Below the pieces are notes generated by a model, which was not told the origin of the DNA, made no database searches, and saw nothing but the letters and a program-made list of their open reading frames with translations. Source: Melaminivora alkalimesophila (GTDB lineage: Bacteria; Pseudomonadota; Gammaproteobacteria; Burkholderiales; Burkholderiaceae_C). Taken from it: 14,686 bases of DNA. The translations under genes were made by a program, and so were the position numbers. Positions 1 through 6,381 of the stretch are shown here, one piece after another (position 1 is the stretch's first letter; every line of letters begins with the position of its first letter). The stretch spans positions 1 through 14,686 of the forward strand of contig NZ_ALEE01000277.1 in assembly GCF_000282995.1 (NCBI RefSeq). Reading direction: 5' to 3'.

Positions 1-57
1 GGCGCCCGCCACCACCATGGCCGGCGCCGCCCGCGGTTTCCAGTTCAGGCGAGGAGG

Positions 58-999
58 TTACTTGCTCTGGTCCTTGCCGGATGCTTTTTGGCTGTTAGAG
101 CCCGAGCCCGAGCCGGTTCCGGAAGAGGAAGAGGACGAAGAGGAAGAGCCGTGCTCTGCGCGGCCGCCGCCCTCGCTGCCGCCCTCGCCCTGGCCGCTGT
201 TGCGGCTGCGGTTGCTGCGCCAGTTGTTGAATTCCTCGGAGAATTTCTTGTAACGCTCCCCGCGCCAGCTTTCGTAGTCGCTGTCCAGATTGCGCATCTG
301 CTCGTCGCGCCACTGCTGGTAGTCCGGATCGTCGTGGTAGCGCGAGCGTTGCTGCTGCCCCCCGCGCGAGCCGCCCGCGAACCGGTCCGCATCGCCGTAG
401 AAGCCCTGCGAGTGGTCATGGCGCATCTGCCCCCGGTGGCCTGCCTGGCCGCCGTAGCCTTGCTGCTGGTCGTAGCTGCCCCCACGGTCGCCGCCATAGC
501 CACCCTGGTACTCATAGCCACCGCCGTAGCCCCCGTGCTGGCGCCCACCCGGCTGGCTGTAGCCCCCGTAGCTGCCATAGCGCCCCTGGTTGCCGGCCTG
601 CGCATAGGACGGGCCACCATCCCAGCCGCCGCCCTGCTGGCTGCCCCAGCCGCCGCCGTAGCCGCCCTGACCGCCGCCATAGCCGCCCTGACCGCCCCCA
701 TAGCCGCCGTGGCCTCCGCCGTAGCCGCCCTGCGCGCCTTCCCAGCCGCCCTGGCGGCCCCCGCCGTAGCCGCCTTGGTCACCGCCCCGGTACCCGCCCT
801 GGGTGTTGTACTGGCTGCCCCCGTAGCCGCCGTGGTGGTCACCGTAGCCTCCATCGCGTCCGCCCTGGTGGCCTTGGCGCGAATACCGACCGCGGTCCTC
901 CTGACCGCCGTATTCGCCCTCCCTGCCATAGCCGGAGCGTTCGTCCTCGTAGCCGCGGCCTTGGTAGCGCTGAGATTCGTTGTAGTCGCGATTTGCCAT
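58..999 (-). CDS. Gly/Tyr-rich low-complexity protein with a Trp-rich C-terminal motif
   Basis: The predicted protein has 313 residues. Residues 1-60 are polar and Gly/Tyr/Arg rich. Residues 60-185 are almost only Gly, Tyr, Gln and Ser, with GGYGGGQ-like units clustered at 91-117. Residues 223-264 form a less repetitive acidic/aromatic block (DPDYQQWRDEQ, DYESWRGERY, EEFNNWRSNR) with three evenly placed WR pairs. The tail holds nine consecutive Ser and Gly/Ser repeats. There is no signal peptide or membrane segment. I chose the start at 999 because GGAG lies six bases upstream; an in-frame ATG 42 bases earlier has weaker support. The composition predicts an intrinsically disordered protein. 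The WR block probably defines a family of betaproteobacterial stress-associated proteins, but that is recollection, not a search result. Biochemical function is unknown. Long open frames on the opposite strand arise from the repetitive codons. Confidence 0.8.
   Translation of the reverse strand: MANRDYNESQRYQGRGYEDERSGYGREGEYGGQEDRGRYSRQGHQGGRDGGYGDHHGGYGGSQYNTQGGYRGGDQGGYGGGRQGGWEGAQGGYGGGHGGYGGGQGGYGGGQGGYGGGWGSQQGGGWDGGPSYAQAGNQGRYGSYGGYSQPGGRQHGGYGGGYEYQGGYGGDRGGSYDQQQGYGGQAGHRGQMRHDHSQGFYGDADRFAGGSRGGQQQRSRYHDDPDYQQWRDEQMRNLDSDYESWRGERYKKFSEEFNNWRSNRSRNSGQGEGGSEGGGRAEHGSSSSSSSSSGTGSGSGSNSQKASGKDQSK
640..790. repeat. Imperfect tandem GC-rich repeat inside the Gly/Tyr-rich gene
   Basis: Short imperfect repeats with the core CCGCCATAGCCGCCCTGACC recur here and encode the GGYGGGQ, GGYGGGH and GGYGGGR units of the minus-strand protein. 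Unit lengths are multiples of three, so gain or loss of a unit would preserve the reading frame. Confidence 0.7.
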
Positions 1000-1451
1000 C
1001 TTGATCTCCAAAAACATCGTTGAGAGCTTCGCCGGGGCCAATTCCCCATGCGCAGCCCGATGCTTGGACTGCGCAACAGCCCCCTTTGTCAGTCAGCGCT
1101 TACACAGGCGTCAGCGCAGCGCGCCCCAACCAGCAAGGGCAACGGCCCGGTGCCGCCCCAGCCTTGCATGGAAGCCCTCCTGCAGGTGGCAGGTCCCTTG
1201 TTTTGCATCCGCTTGTCCTACAACGGCTCAGGAAAAGGCTTTCCAACCTTTTTCTTTTCTCCATCCAAGAATGGTCTTTCCAGGGTTTTCCCTTTCTACA
1301 AGCATCCTCGGCTGAAAAGCCTTCTCTTTGATAAAAGAGATGCAGAAAGGAAACAAACAGGTGGAATGATTTTCAAAGGAATCTATTTGTTAATTGCTCC
1401 ACGTGTTTCACGCCCGAATCTCTTTCCTTTGTCGTCCTTGCAAGCGATGCC
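1000..1451. other. Intergenic region with locally AT-rich, promoter-like sequence
   Basis: These 452 bases separate the divergent genes at 58-999 (minus) and 1452-1643 (plus). The part from about 1220 to 1430 is clearly poorer in GC than its surroundings and includes pyrimidine tracts around 1245-1265. A perfect inverted repeat TCTCTTT-GATA-AAAGAGA lies at 1323-1340 and a small one GGAAA-AGGC-TTTCC at about 1231-1244. This is a reasonable place for divergent promoters and an operator, but I cannot point to a confident -35/-10 pair. I see no convincing gene; the overlapping open frames on the plus strand look like chance. Confidence 0.5.
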
Positions 1452-1643
1452 ATGAACCCCACGAACGAGCCCGCGCTCCCGCCCCGGCCGCCCCAGCCCT
1501 TCAGTGACGAACCAGGCAAGGTGCAGCAACCGGTGCCCGCCCAGGTGCCCGATGGGCCCGAGGAGGTGCAGCCGGCTTTTCCGACGACGTATCCGGACGC
1601 CCCCGAGCGAACGCCGGCCGGCCCAGCGCGTGCCGGCGCCTAG
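1452..1643 (+). CDS. Small Pro/Glu-rich protein of unknown function
   Basis: The frame encodes 63 residues, rich in Pro, Ala and Glu, with no membrane segment and no domain I recognise. The repeated pattern of Pro-Gln, Val and Pro (KVQQPVPAQVPDGPEEVQP, residues 23-41) suggests a disordered chain. No strong ribosome binding site precedes the ATG. The gene is supported mainly by its position after a promoter-like region and by being colinear with the next gene. Similar short Pro-rich proteins are common in this kind of stress cluster, but the frame could also be spurious. Confidence 0.4.
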   Translation: MNPTNEPALPPRPPQPFSDEPGKVQQPVPAQVPDGPEEVQPAFPTTYPDAPERTPAGPARAGA

Positions 1644-1690
1644 CGCCGCGTGGACACAGGACCTGCCCCTCTCTTTCATTGGAGCCATGA

Positions 1691-2140
1691 ATGATTCCCA
1701 TCCAGAACACCCGGCCATGGGCCAAGACCGCGATGAAAGCCCAGGACTTCTCGCATGACTGGGAGAGCTATGTCACGATCAAGGTGAAAAGCGTGCGCGC
1801 CATCGCTCTGTCGGGGCTGCACGACTTTGCCGAAGGGGACTTCCATGTTCCCATGGCCACCGGCTTCATCGAATTGGTGGGCGCCCGCGCAGGCGCGCTG
1901 CGCACCGCCTTGCAGATCGGCTTTTCCCCCGCGGCAGAATTGCCGCCACCGGGCTTCGAGCTCTACGAGAGCCTGGCGCTGGGCACCCTGGTCTTGCCCG
2001 CCGCGTGCTTCGGCTCGATCGTCCAGCTGGTCCATTCCCCGACGGCGCACTTTCGCATCGGCGGCGACGGCCGGCACAACGCGATCGCCACCGAGGCGCC
2101 GCTGCTGCAAAGCGGCCTTCCTTCCCTGGAGAGCGCCTGA
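1691..2140 (+). CDS. Hypothetical protein
   Basis: The frame encodes 149 residues. I chose the ATG at 1691 because GGAG lies about seven bases upstream; a second in-frame ATG at 1733 lacks such a site and is the alternative. Residues 15-75 (for example FSHDWESYVTIKVKSVRAI and DFHVPMATGFIELVGARA) look like a folded alpha/beta segment. There is a hydrophobic stretch near residues 91-116, but it is too broken by charged and polar residues for a confident membrane helix. I do not recognise a family. It lies 48 bases after the Pro-rich small gene and converges on the minus-strand gene ending at 2165. Confidence 0.55.
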   Translation: MIPIQNTRPWAKTAMKAQDFSHDWESYVTIKVKSVRAIALSGLHDFAEGDFHVPMATGFIELVGARAGALRTALQIGFSPAAELPPPGFELYESLALGTLVLPAACFGSIVQLVHSPTAHFRIGGDGRHNAIATEAPLLQSGLPSLESA

Positions 2141-2164
2141 GGAGGGCCCGCCCCCGGCCGGCGC

Positions 2165-2722
2165 TCAGGCCACCGAGCCGCCGGCCTGGTTCTTGTCGTC
2201 GTTGGCCACCGGCGCTTCGGCCGCAGGCACCAGCACCAGGTGGTCGTTGCTGAAGGTCGGGATGAAGCCGAGCTGGCCACGGATCTTGTAGAACGGCGTG
2301 GAGTACTTCTCCAGGATCGCCGCGCTGACCTTGTCGAAGAACGCATGCGGGGTGCGCTCCGCGATGCTGCCGCTCTCGATCTGGTTCCAGCGCACGCGCC
2401 ACTTCCCGTGCACGCGCTGCACCCCGATGCGCGCATGTTCCTCCAGGCAGTGCGAACCCTCGCGCAGGAACAGGGTCAGCCCGAAGTAGACGAAGCCGTC
2501 GTCCCCCACCTGCAGGCGCGGCGACAGCGTGGTGCCATCGCCGGGCAGGCGCTCCAGACGCTCGTCGAGCTTGTGGAACTCCACGTCGGTCGAGCGCGCT
2601 CCCAGGTAGTAGATGTACTCCACCCGCAGGCGCTCGGCGAACATCCGGCACTCTTCCTTGTACCGGTCGAAATCCTTGCACCAGGCGATGGCCTTGGCAC
2701 GGATGTTCTCAAAATGGCTCAT
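2165..2722 (-). CDS. Hypothetical cytoplasmic protein
   Basis: The predicted protein has 185 residues. The start at 2722 (MSHFENIRAKAIAWCKDF) is preceded by GGAGAAGAG, which favours it over the longer frame reaching 2944, whose extra 74 residues look like non-coding translation. The chain is a mixture of an N-terminal amphipathic helix (1-35), charged segments, and beta-like stretches such as DDGFVYFGLTLFLREG and LGFIPTFSNDHLVLVP. There is no signal peptide or membrane segment. No family is recognised. It is divergent from the small plus-strand gene at 2856, and the two probably share the 2723-2855 promoter region. Confidence 0.7.
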   Translation of the reverse strand: MSHFENIRAKAIAWCKDFDRYKEECRMFAERLRVEYIYYLGARSTDVEFHKLDERLERLPGDGTTLSPRLQVGDDGFVYFGLTLFLREGSHCLEEHARIGVQRVHGKWRVRWNQIESGSIAERTPHAFFDKVSAAILEKYSTPFYKIRGQLGFIPTFSNDHLVLVPAAEAPVANDDKNQAGGSVA

Positions 2723-2855
2723 CTCTTCTCCGCATCGGCAGGGTTCGTGTGCAGTCTGCGTCCGCCAGGGCCGGGCGCATTCGTCGACGGCGTCCGACAG
2801 GGAGCGGGCGGGGTCGATGCTCGAATCCGGACCATACCCCATCCGGAGCGCCGCC

Positions 2856-3008
2856 ATGCCCAATGCTTTCCAACGCAGCAACGATAAGCCCCTCAGGCCC
2901 CGCGCGCTCAAGCGCCTGCGCCAGCAAGAGGCGATGGCCGCCAACCGGCGGCTCCCTCTGCAGTTTCCTTCCCCCGAGCCGCTGGCCTTCTGGAAGCCGC
3001 TCGGTTGA
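2856..3008 (+). CDS. Small basic protein, 50 residues
   Basis: A GGAG lies eight bases before the ATG at 2856. The product has 50 residues and is strongly basic in its first half (RPRALKRLRQQEAMAANRR, residues 14-32), ending in a Pro-rich tail with LAFWKPLG. The basic helix could bind nucleic acid, which is inference only. It sits 81 bases before the dehydrogenase gene on the same strand. A longer in-frame extension upstream overlaps the divergent gene and has no ribosome binding site. Confidence 0.5.
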   Translation: MPNAFQRSNDKPLRPRALKRLRQQEAMAANRRLPLQFPSPEPLAFWKPLG

Positions 3009-3089
3009 GCCGGTGAGGCGGCCCGGCGGCCGCTGTCACCCCTTCTTTTAGCCCTGTTGCACCCTGCCCATCTTCAGTGAGGTCTTTCC

Positions 3090-4118
3090 ATGCCAACACA
3101 CCGCCCTGATGATTCCCGCGCCTCTTTCGCAGGCGCTGCCGACGCCGCCGCCCAGCGCCAACGCCAAATCCAGCAGGAAAGCGACCGCCGCGAAGCCAGG
3201 CCGTCCGGCGCCCAGCCCGAGGATGAGGGCCAGGCGCAGGCCGCGCCCGGCCCGGGCCGCGGCGAGCCACAGCCTCCCTTGCCGCAGCAGCACCTGCAAA
3301 AACCCGGGCTGCAGCAGGACATGGAGCTGCAGCCTCGCTCCGATGCGCCCCACTACGAGAGCAGCCGCAAGCTCCAGGGCAAGGTGGCGCTGATCACCGG
3401 CGGAGACTCTGGGATCGGCCGCGCCGTTGCCGTGCTGTTTGCCCGAGAGGGCGCGGACGTGGCGATCGTGTATTTGAACGAAGAGGAGGACGCGCGCGAG
3501 ACCTGCCGCCTGATCGAGGCAGAAGGCGCCCGCAGCCTGGCCATCGCGGGGGATGTGAAGGACTTCGGCTTTTGCAAGCAGGCCGTCGAGGCAACGGTCC
3601 GAGCCTTTGGCAAGCTGAACGTTCTGGTCAACAACGCCGCCTTCCAGCAGCACGCCAAGGACCTGGATGCGCTGAGCGAGCAGCACTTCGACGAAACCTT
3701 CCGCACCAACGTCTACGGCTACTTCCACATGGCCAAGGCCGCGCTCGAACACCTCGGGCGGGGCGATGCGATCATCAACACCGGCTCCGTCACCGGGCTG
3801 CGCGGCAGCAAGGAGCTGCTGGACTACTCTGCCACCAAGGGCGCGATCCACGCCTTCACCAAGGCCCTCGCGCACAACCTGGTGGACAAGGGAATCCGGG
3901 TGAACGCCGTCGCTCCCGGCCCGGTCTGGACGCCCCTCAACCCGGCCGACAAGCCGGCAGATGACATCAAGGACTTCGGCGCCTCCACGGACCTGGGGCG
4001 ACCGGCGCAGCCGGAGGAAATCGCGCCGGCCTATGTCTTCCTGGCCGCGCCCAGCTGCTCGAGCTACATCACTGGCATCGTGCTGCCGATCACCGGCAAC
4101 GCGGGTGACGGGGCCTGA
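3090..4118 (+). CDS. Short-chain dehydrogenase/reductase with a disordered N-terminal extension
   Basis: This 342-residue protein belongs to the classical short-chain dehydrogenase/reductase family. The Rossmann-fold cofactor motif TGGDSGIGR is at residues 103-111, NNAA at 181-184, the catalytic Ser at 233, and YSATK with catalytic Tyr246 and Lys250. After these comes the usual NAVAPGPVWTPL segment. It therefore should reduce or oxidise a carbonyl/alcohol using NAD(P)(H); the substrate cannot be read from sequence. Residues 1-94 precede the fold and are rich in Gln, Pro, Ala and charged residues. Such an extension is typical of the glucose/ribitol-type subgroup related to Bacillus general stress protein 39 (family knowledge). 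The ATG follows GAGG by eight bases. It lies among stress-type genes and converges on the KGG protein gene. Confidence 0.93.
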   Translation: MPTHRPDDSRASFAGAADAAAQRQRQIQQESDRREARPSGAQPEDEGQAQAAPGPGRGEPQPPLPQQHLQKPGLQQDMELQPRSDAPHYESSRKLQGKVALITGGDSGIGRAVAVLFAREGADVAIVYLNEEEDARETCRLIEAEGARSLAIAGDVKDFGFCKQAVEATVRAFGKLNVLVNNAAFQQHAKDLDALSEQHFDETFRTNVYGYFHMAKAALEHLGRGDAIINTGSVTGLRGSKELLDYSATKGAIHAFTKALAHNLVDKGIRVNAVAPGPVWTPLNPADKPADDIKDFGASTDLGRPAQPEEIAPAYVFLAAPSCSSYITGIVLPITGNAGDGA

Positions 4119-4149
4119 GCGCCGAGCACGCCGCGGCCGCCACAAAAAA

Positions 4150-4175
4150 ACCGAAGGCCCCTGCGGGCCTTCGGT
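4150..4175 (-). terminator. Rho-independent terminator of the KGG protein gene
   Basis: An 11-bp perfect stem (ACCGAAGGCCC / GGGCCTTCGGT) with a 4-base loop is followed, in the minus direction, by seven T residues. It lies 20 bases after the stop of the minus-strand gene. It has no T tract in the plus direction, so it would help the dehydrogenase transcript little. Confidence 0.9.
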
Positions 4176-4195
4176 CATCTCAGCCAAGCGACACC

Positions 4196-4597
4196 TCAGC
4201 GATCGTTCTTGTGGCTCTGGCTGCCGGCACGGGCGTGCTGCTCGCTGGAGCCGCCGCGGGTGTTGCCGGAGTTGCTGTTGTTGTTGTTCGAAGAACCCTG
4301 CGAGTTGTTCGAACCCTGGCTCTGCGAGGACGAGGAGCCATGGCCGCCGTGGCTCTTGGCGCCTGCCTTGCGTGCCTCTTCGGACGTGAACTCGTGGGCA
4401 TTGCCCGAAGCGTGGGCTGCGCGGCCGCCTTCGGCAGCGATCTCGCGCTGGCGCTCGGGGTCCATGCCGGCGAAGCCTCGGCCGCCGCCAGAGTTGTTGC
4501 TCTGGTTGTTGCCGCCCTGGTTGCTGTGGCCGCCCTTGTTGCTGTTGCTGTTGTTGTTCGTGTACTGGTTGTGACCTTGCGGGTTGTTGGTAGGCAT
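4196..4597 (-). CDS. KGG-domain stress-induced protein with Asn/Ser-rich flanks
   Basis: The protein has 133 residues. Residues 40-84 match the KGG (YciG/GsiB-like) motif family: GFAGMDPERQREIAAEGGRA followed by HEFTSEEARKAGAKSHGG. Members are small hydrophilic general-stress proteins; here the second motif ends KSHGG rather than KGG. The flanks (1-38 and 85-120) are almost purely Asn, Ser, Gly and Gln, giving a disordered, prion-like composition unusual for a GC-rich genome. I chose the ATG at 4597 because AGGAG lies eight bases upstream; the frame continues upstream without a comparable site. No enzymatic role is expected. A strong terminator follows. Confidence 0.85.
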   Translation of the reverse strand: MPTNNPQGHNQYTNNNSNSNKGGHSNQGGNNQSNNSGGGRGFAGMDPERQREIAAEGGRAAHASGNAHEFTSEEARKAGAKSHGGHGSSSSQSQGSNNSQGSSNNNNSNSGNTRGGSSEQHARAGSQSHKNDR

Positions 4598-4802
4598 TGC
4601 GATCTCCTGTGGATTACCAATCAAAGAAGCATGCTGGGGAATTCCAACGTGCGAGGACAAATTTGCGCCTCTCCCATGCGCCGAACCGTAATCTCTATCC
4701 GACATGGAGGTAGGCAGAAGACGTTGCGGGGTAACAAGATGCCGCTGGCATTTCAAGTATTTCCTCATGAAAACCCAGGCAGCTGCACCACGTCCGGGCG
4801 TC

Positions 4803-5042
4803 TCAGCGCTCCGGCCGCCCCTGGCGCTCCACGTCCTCGGCCGGCACCGCCTTGGTGGAGGTGAGGGCCACCGGATCGCTGGCCGGGAAGGTCGCCTCGA
4901 CGGCATCGTCGAGGGCACTTTCCGAGGCCTTGCGCACCTGCAGCGTGGGATCCGCGGAGGCGTCGGCGCCCGGCGCCCCGCCCTGCTGCGCGTTCTGCCA
5001 GCCGGTGCCAGCGTGGCTGCTCTGGGGGTTTGGTCCGTTCAT
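4803..5042 (-). CDS. Small acidic protein with a TFPASDPVA motif
   Basis: This 79-residue protein has a disordered Gln/Gly/Ala-rich first third and a core at residues 43-63 (ALDDAVEATFPASDPVALTST). A similar phrase recurs in small uncharacterised proteobacterial proteins, as far as I recall. The start is well supported by AAAGGAG eight bases upstream. This site overlaps the stop region of the preceding hydrolase gene, only 12 bases away, so the two are almost certainly co-transcribed and translationally close. Function is unknown. Confidence 0.75.
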   Translation of the reverse strand: MNGPNPQSSHAGTGWQNAQQGGAPGADASADPTLQVRKASESALDDAVEATFPASDPVALTSTKAVPAEDVERQGRPER

Positions 5043-5054
5043 AGGAAACTCCTT

Positions 5055-5993
5055 TCAGATGGATGGAGAGGACAGGCCGCCACCGCGGCGGCCAGCGAAG
5101 GGTTCCTGACCCGAGGAAGATCCCTGCGCATGGGAAGCGGCATCGGGCAGCGCAGTGATCAGCCTGCCCGAGAGCCGCTCGAATTCGGTGTTGTCGTGTG
5201 CACAGCACACGAGGACCGAGCCGGCCTGCTCCTGGGCCAGTGCGCGCAGCCGGGCCTGGTTGTTCAGGCGGGCAGCCCGGTCCTTTTCCAGCAAGACCTG
5301 GTAGGCCCTCAGTCCCGGAGTGCACCAGGGATCGACCGGGTCCATTTCCCGATGATGGAAATACGCGTCGCCCGCCTGCAGGAGCCAGCCCGCATCGGTC
5401 TGCACGGCCACGCCGGCGTGGCCGAGCGTGTGGCCCCGCAGCGGCACCAGCAGGATCTCGGGTGGCAGGCCCTGTAGATCGCGCACGCATTCGAAGCCGA
5501 ACCAGCGCTCGCCCTGGCTGGCCTCATAGGTCTGCCAGGCCTCGCGGGTCGACCATTGCTGCGGGCGAAAGCGCTGCCGGTCCAGCCAGCTGCGCTGGGC
5601 CATGGCATCGTCGCGTTCCTGGGCGAGCATGTGGACGCGCGCGCCCGGAAAATCATCCAGCCCGCCCGCGTGGTCGAAATCCAGGTGCGTGAGCACGATG
5701 TGGCGCACATCGGCGGGATTGAAGCCCAGGCGGCGGATCTGCCGCACGGCCGTCATCTCCTCGCGCAGGTCCGGGTCCATCAACCACAGAAAGAACCCGC
5801 CCAGACGGCTCCTGGGATCCTGCACGTCGCGCAGCCCGTAGCCCGTGTCCACCAGCACCAGTCCGGCGGAGGGCTCCAGCAGCAGGCAGTGGCAGCACAA
5901 CGGCGCGCGCCGGAACAGCGAAGGCGTGCTGCCGTCCATGAGGCGCCCGCCCAGGGCACAGGCAGAAATGCAGTTGAGGTGGTGGATGCGCAT
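5055..5993 (-). CDS. Metallo-beta-lactamase-fold hydrolase (lactonase-like)
   Basis: The protein has 312 residues. It shows the metallo-beta-lactamase fold metal ligands in order: THLDFDH at residues 102-108 (His103, Asp105, Asp107, His108), His188 in GHTLGH, Asp209 in AGDAYF, and His266 in CAHD. The layout resembles the N-acyl-homoserine lactonase-like branch, but Asp replaces the second His of the usual HxHxDH motif, as in many other members of the superfamily. The substrate is uncertain; quorum quenching is possible but not shown. No signal peptide is evident, so it is probably cytoplasmic. The last 25 residues are Gly/Ser rich and look dispensable. The ATG follows AAGGA by seven bases. 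It leads an operon with the small gene ending at 4803. Confidence 0.9.
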   Translation of the reverse strand: MRIHHLNCISACALGGRLMDGSTPSLFRRAPLCCHCLLLEPSAGLVLVDTGYGLRDVQDPRSRLGGFFLWLMDPDLREEMTAVRQIRRLGFNPADVRHIVLTHLDFDHAGGLDDFPGARVHMLAQERDDAMAQRSWLDRQRFRPQQWSTREAWQTYEASQGERWFGFECVRDLQGLPPEILLVPLRGHTLGHAGVAVQTDAGWLLQAGDAYFHHREMDPVDPWCTPGLRAYQVLLEKDRAARLNNQARLRALAQEQAGSVLVCCAHDNTEFERLSGRLITALPDAASHAQGSSSGQEPFAGRRGGGLSSPSI

Positions 5994-6174
5994 GGAAGGT
6001 CCTTTTGGAGGGCATGCACGGCTCCTGAGGGAAGGCGAAGTCCGCTACCGGCCCGGGCGGGCCGCGGCGCGAACAGCCATGCTTGCGCACCTGCTGCGCA
6101 GTCGATGTAGGACAGGACGGCTTGGCATGCCAGAGCGCGCTGGCAGGGCGGCGCCTTCTTGGCCGCCAGGCGCA

Positions 6175-6219
6175 CAAAAACGAACGCCCGGCAGCGCTGT
6201 TACCGAGCTGCCGGGCGTT
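6175..6219 (-). terminator. Original tRNA-Ser terminator, now stranded beyond the left element boundary
   Basis: A perfect 13-bp stem AACGCCCGGCAGC / GCTGCCGGGCGTT (6183-6195 with 6207-6219) has, in the minus direction, a T tract (TTTTT) beginning two bases after the stem. It begins five bases beyond the 14-bp tRNA 3'-end copy at 6225-6238. That is where a tRNA terminator would lie if the element were absent. The function before insertion is inference from this geometry. Confidence 0.8.
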
Positions 6220-6224
6220 GTCCT

Positions 6225-6238
6225 TGGCGGAGAGGGTG
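6225..6238. repeat. Left attachment site (14-bp copy of the tRNA-Ser 3' end)
   Basis: TGGCGGAGAGGGTG is identical to the reverse complement of the last 14 bases of the tRNA-Ser at 11855-11868, in the same orientation. The flanking bases differ, so this is the visible crossover core. Confidence 0.85.
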
Positions 6239-6250
6239 TCCGCCTCACAG

Positions 6251-6341
6251 TTAGTCCCGCTTAGTCCACTTCAGTCTAAAACACCCTGCAAAAACAACGA
6301 CTTGCACAACACTGGTAGTCCAGTGTAGTCCCGCGTAGTCC
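6251..6341. promoter_or_regulatory. Two 10-bp-phased TAGTCC arrays (putative integrase arm sites)
   Basis: Heptamers TTAGTCC, TTAGTCC and TCAGTCT begin at 6251, 6261 and 6271. Three copies of GTAGTCC begin at 6315, 6325 and 6335. The step is exactly 10 bp in each array, so all copies in an array face the same side of the helix. They lie between the attachment core and the integrase start, where arm-type sites of tyrosine integrases are found. Binding by the integrase is inference. Confidence 0.6.
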
Positions 6342-6360
6342 CGTACAATCGCACCATCGA

Positions 6361-6381
6361 ACATGGGTAGGAGTGTGGGTA
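6361..6381. promoter_or_regulatory. Left ATGGGTAG box pair at the integrase start
   Basis: ACATGGGTAG is followed at a 12-bp step by a degenerate copy GTGTGGGTAA, overlapping the ribosome binding site of the integrase. The same pair, with two perfect copies at the same 12-bp step, occurs near the other end at 11779-11800. Candidate sites for an excisionase/AlpA or for the integrase itself. Confidence 0.5.

Noticed and set aside
88..1023. Plus-strand Ala/Val-rich frame of 311 codons
   Set aside because: It is the antisense shadow of the Gly/Tyr-rich gene; the composition follows from reading GGC/TAC repeat codons backwards.
4211..4864. Plus-strand Val/Ala-rich frame of 217 codons resembling a membrane protein
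   Set aside because: It is antisense to the KGG protein gene; the hydrophobic look arises from reverse reading of Asn/Ser/Gly codons.
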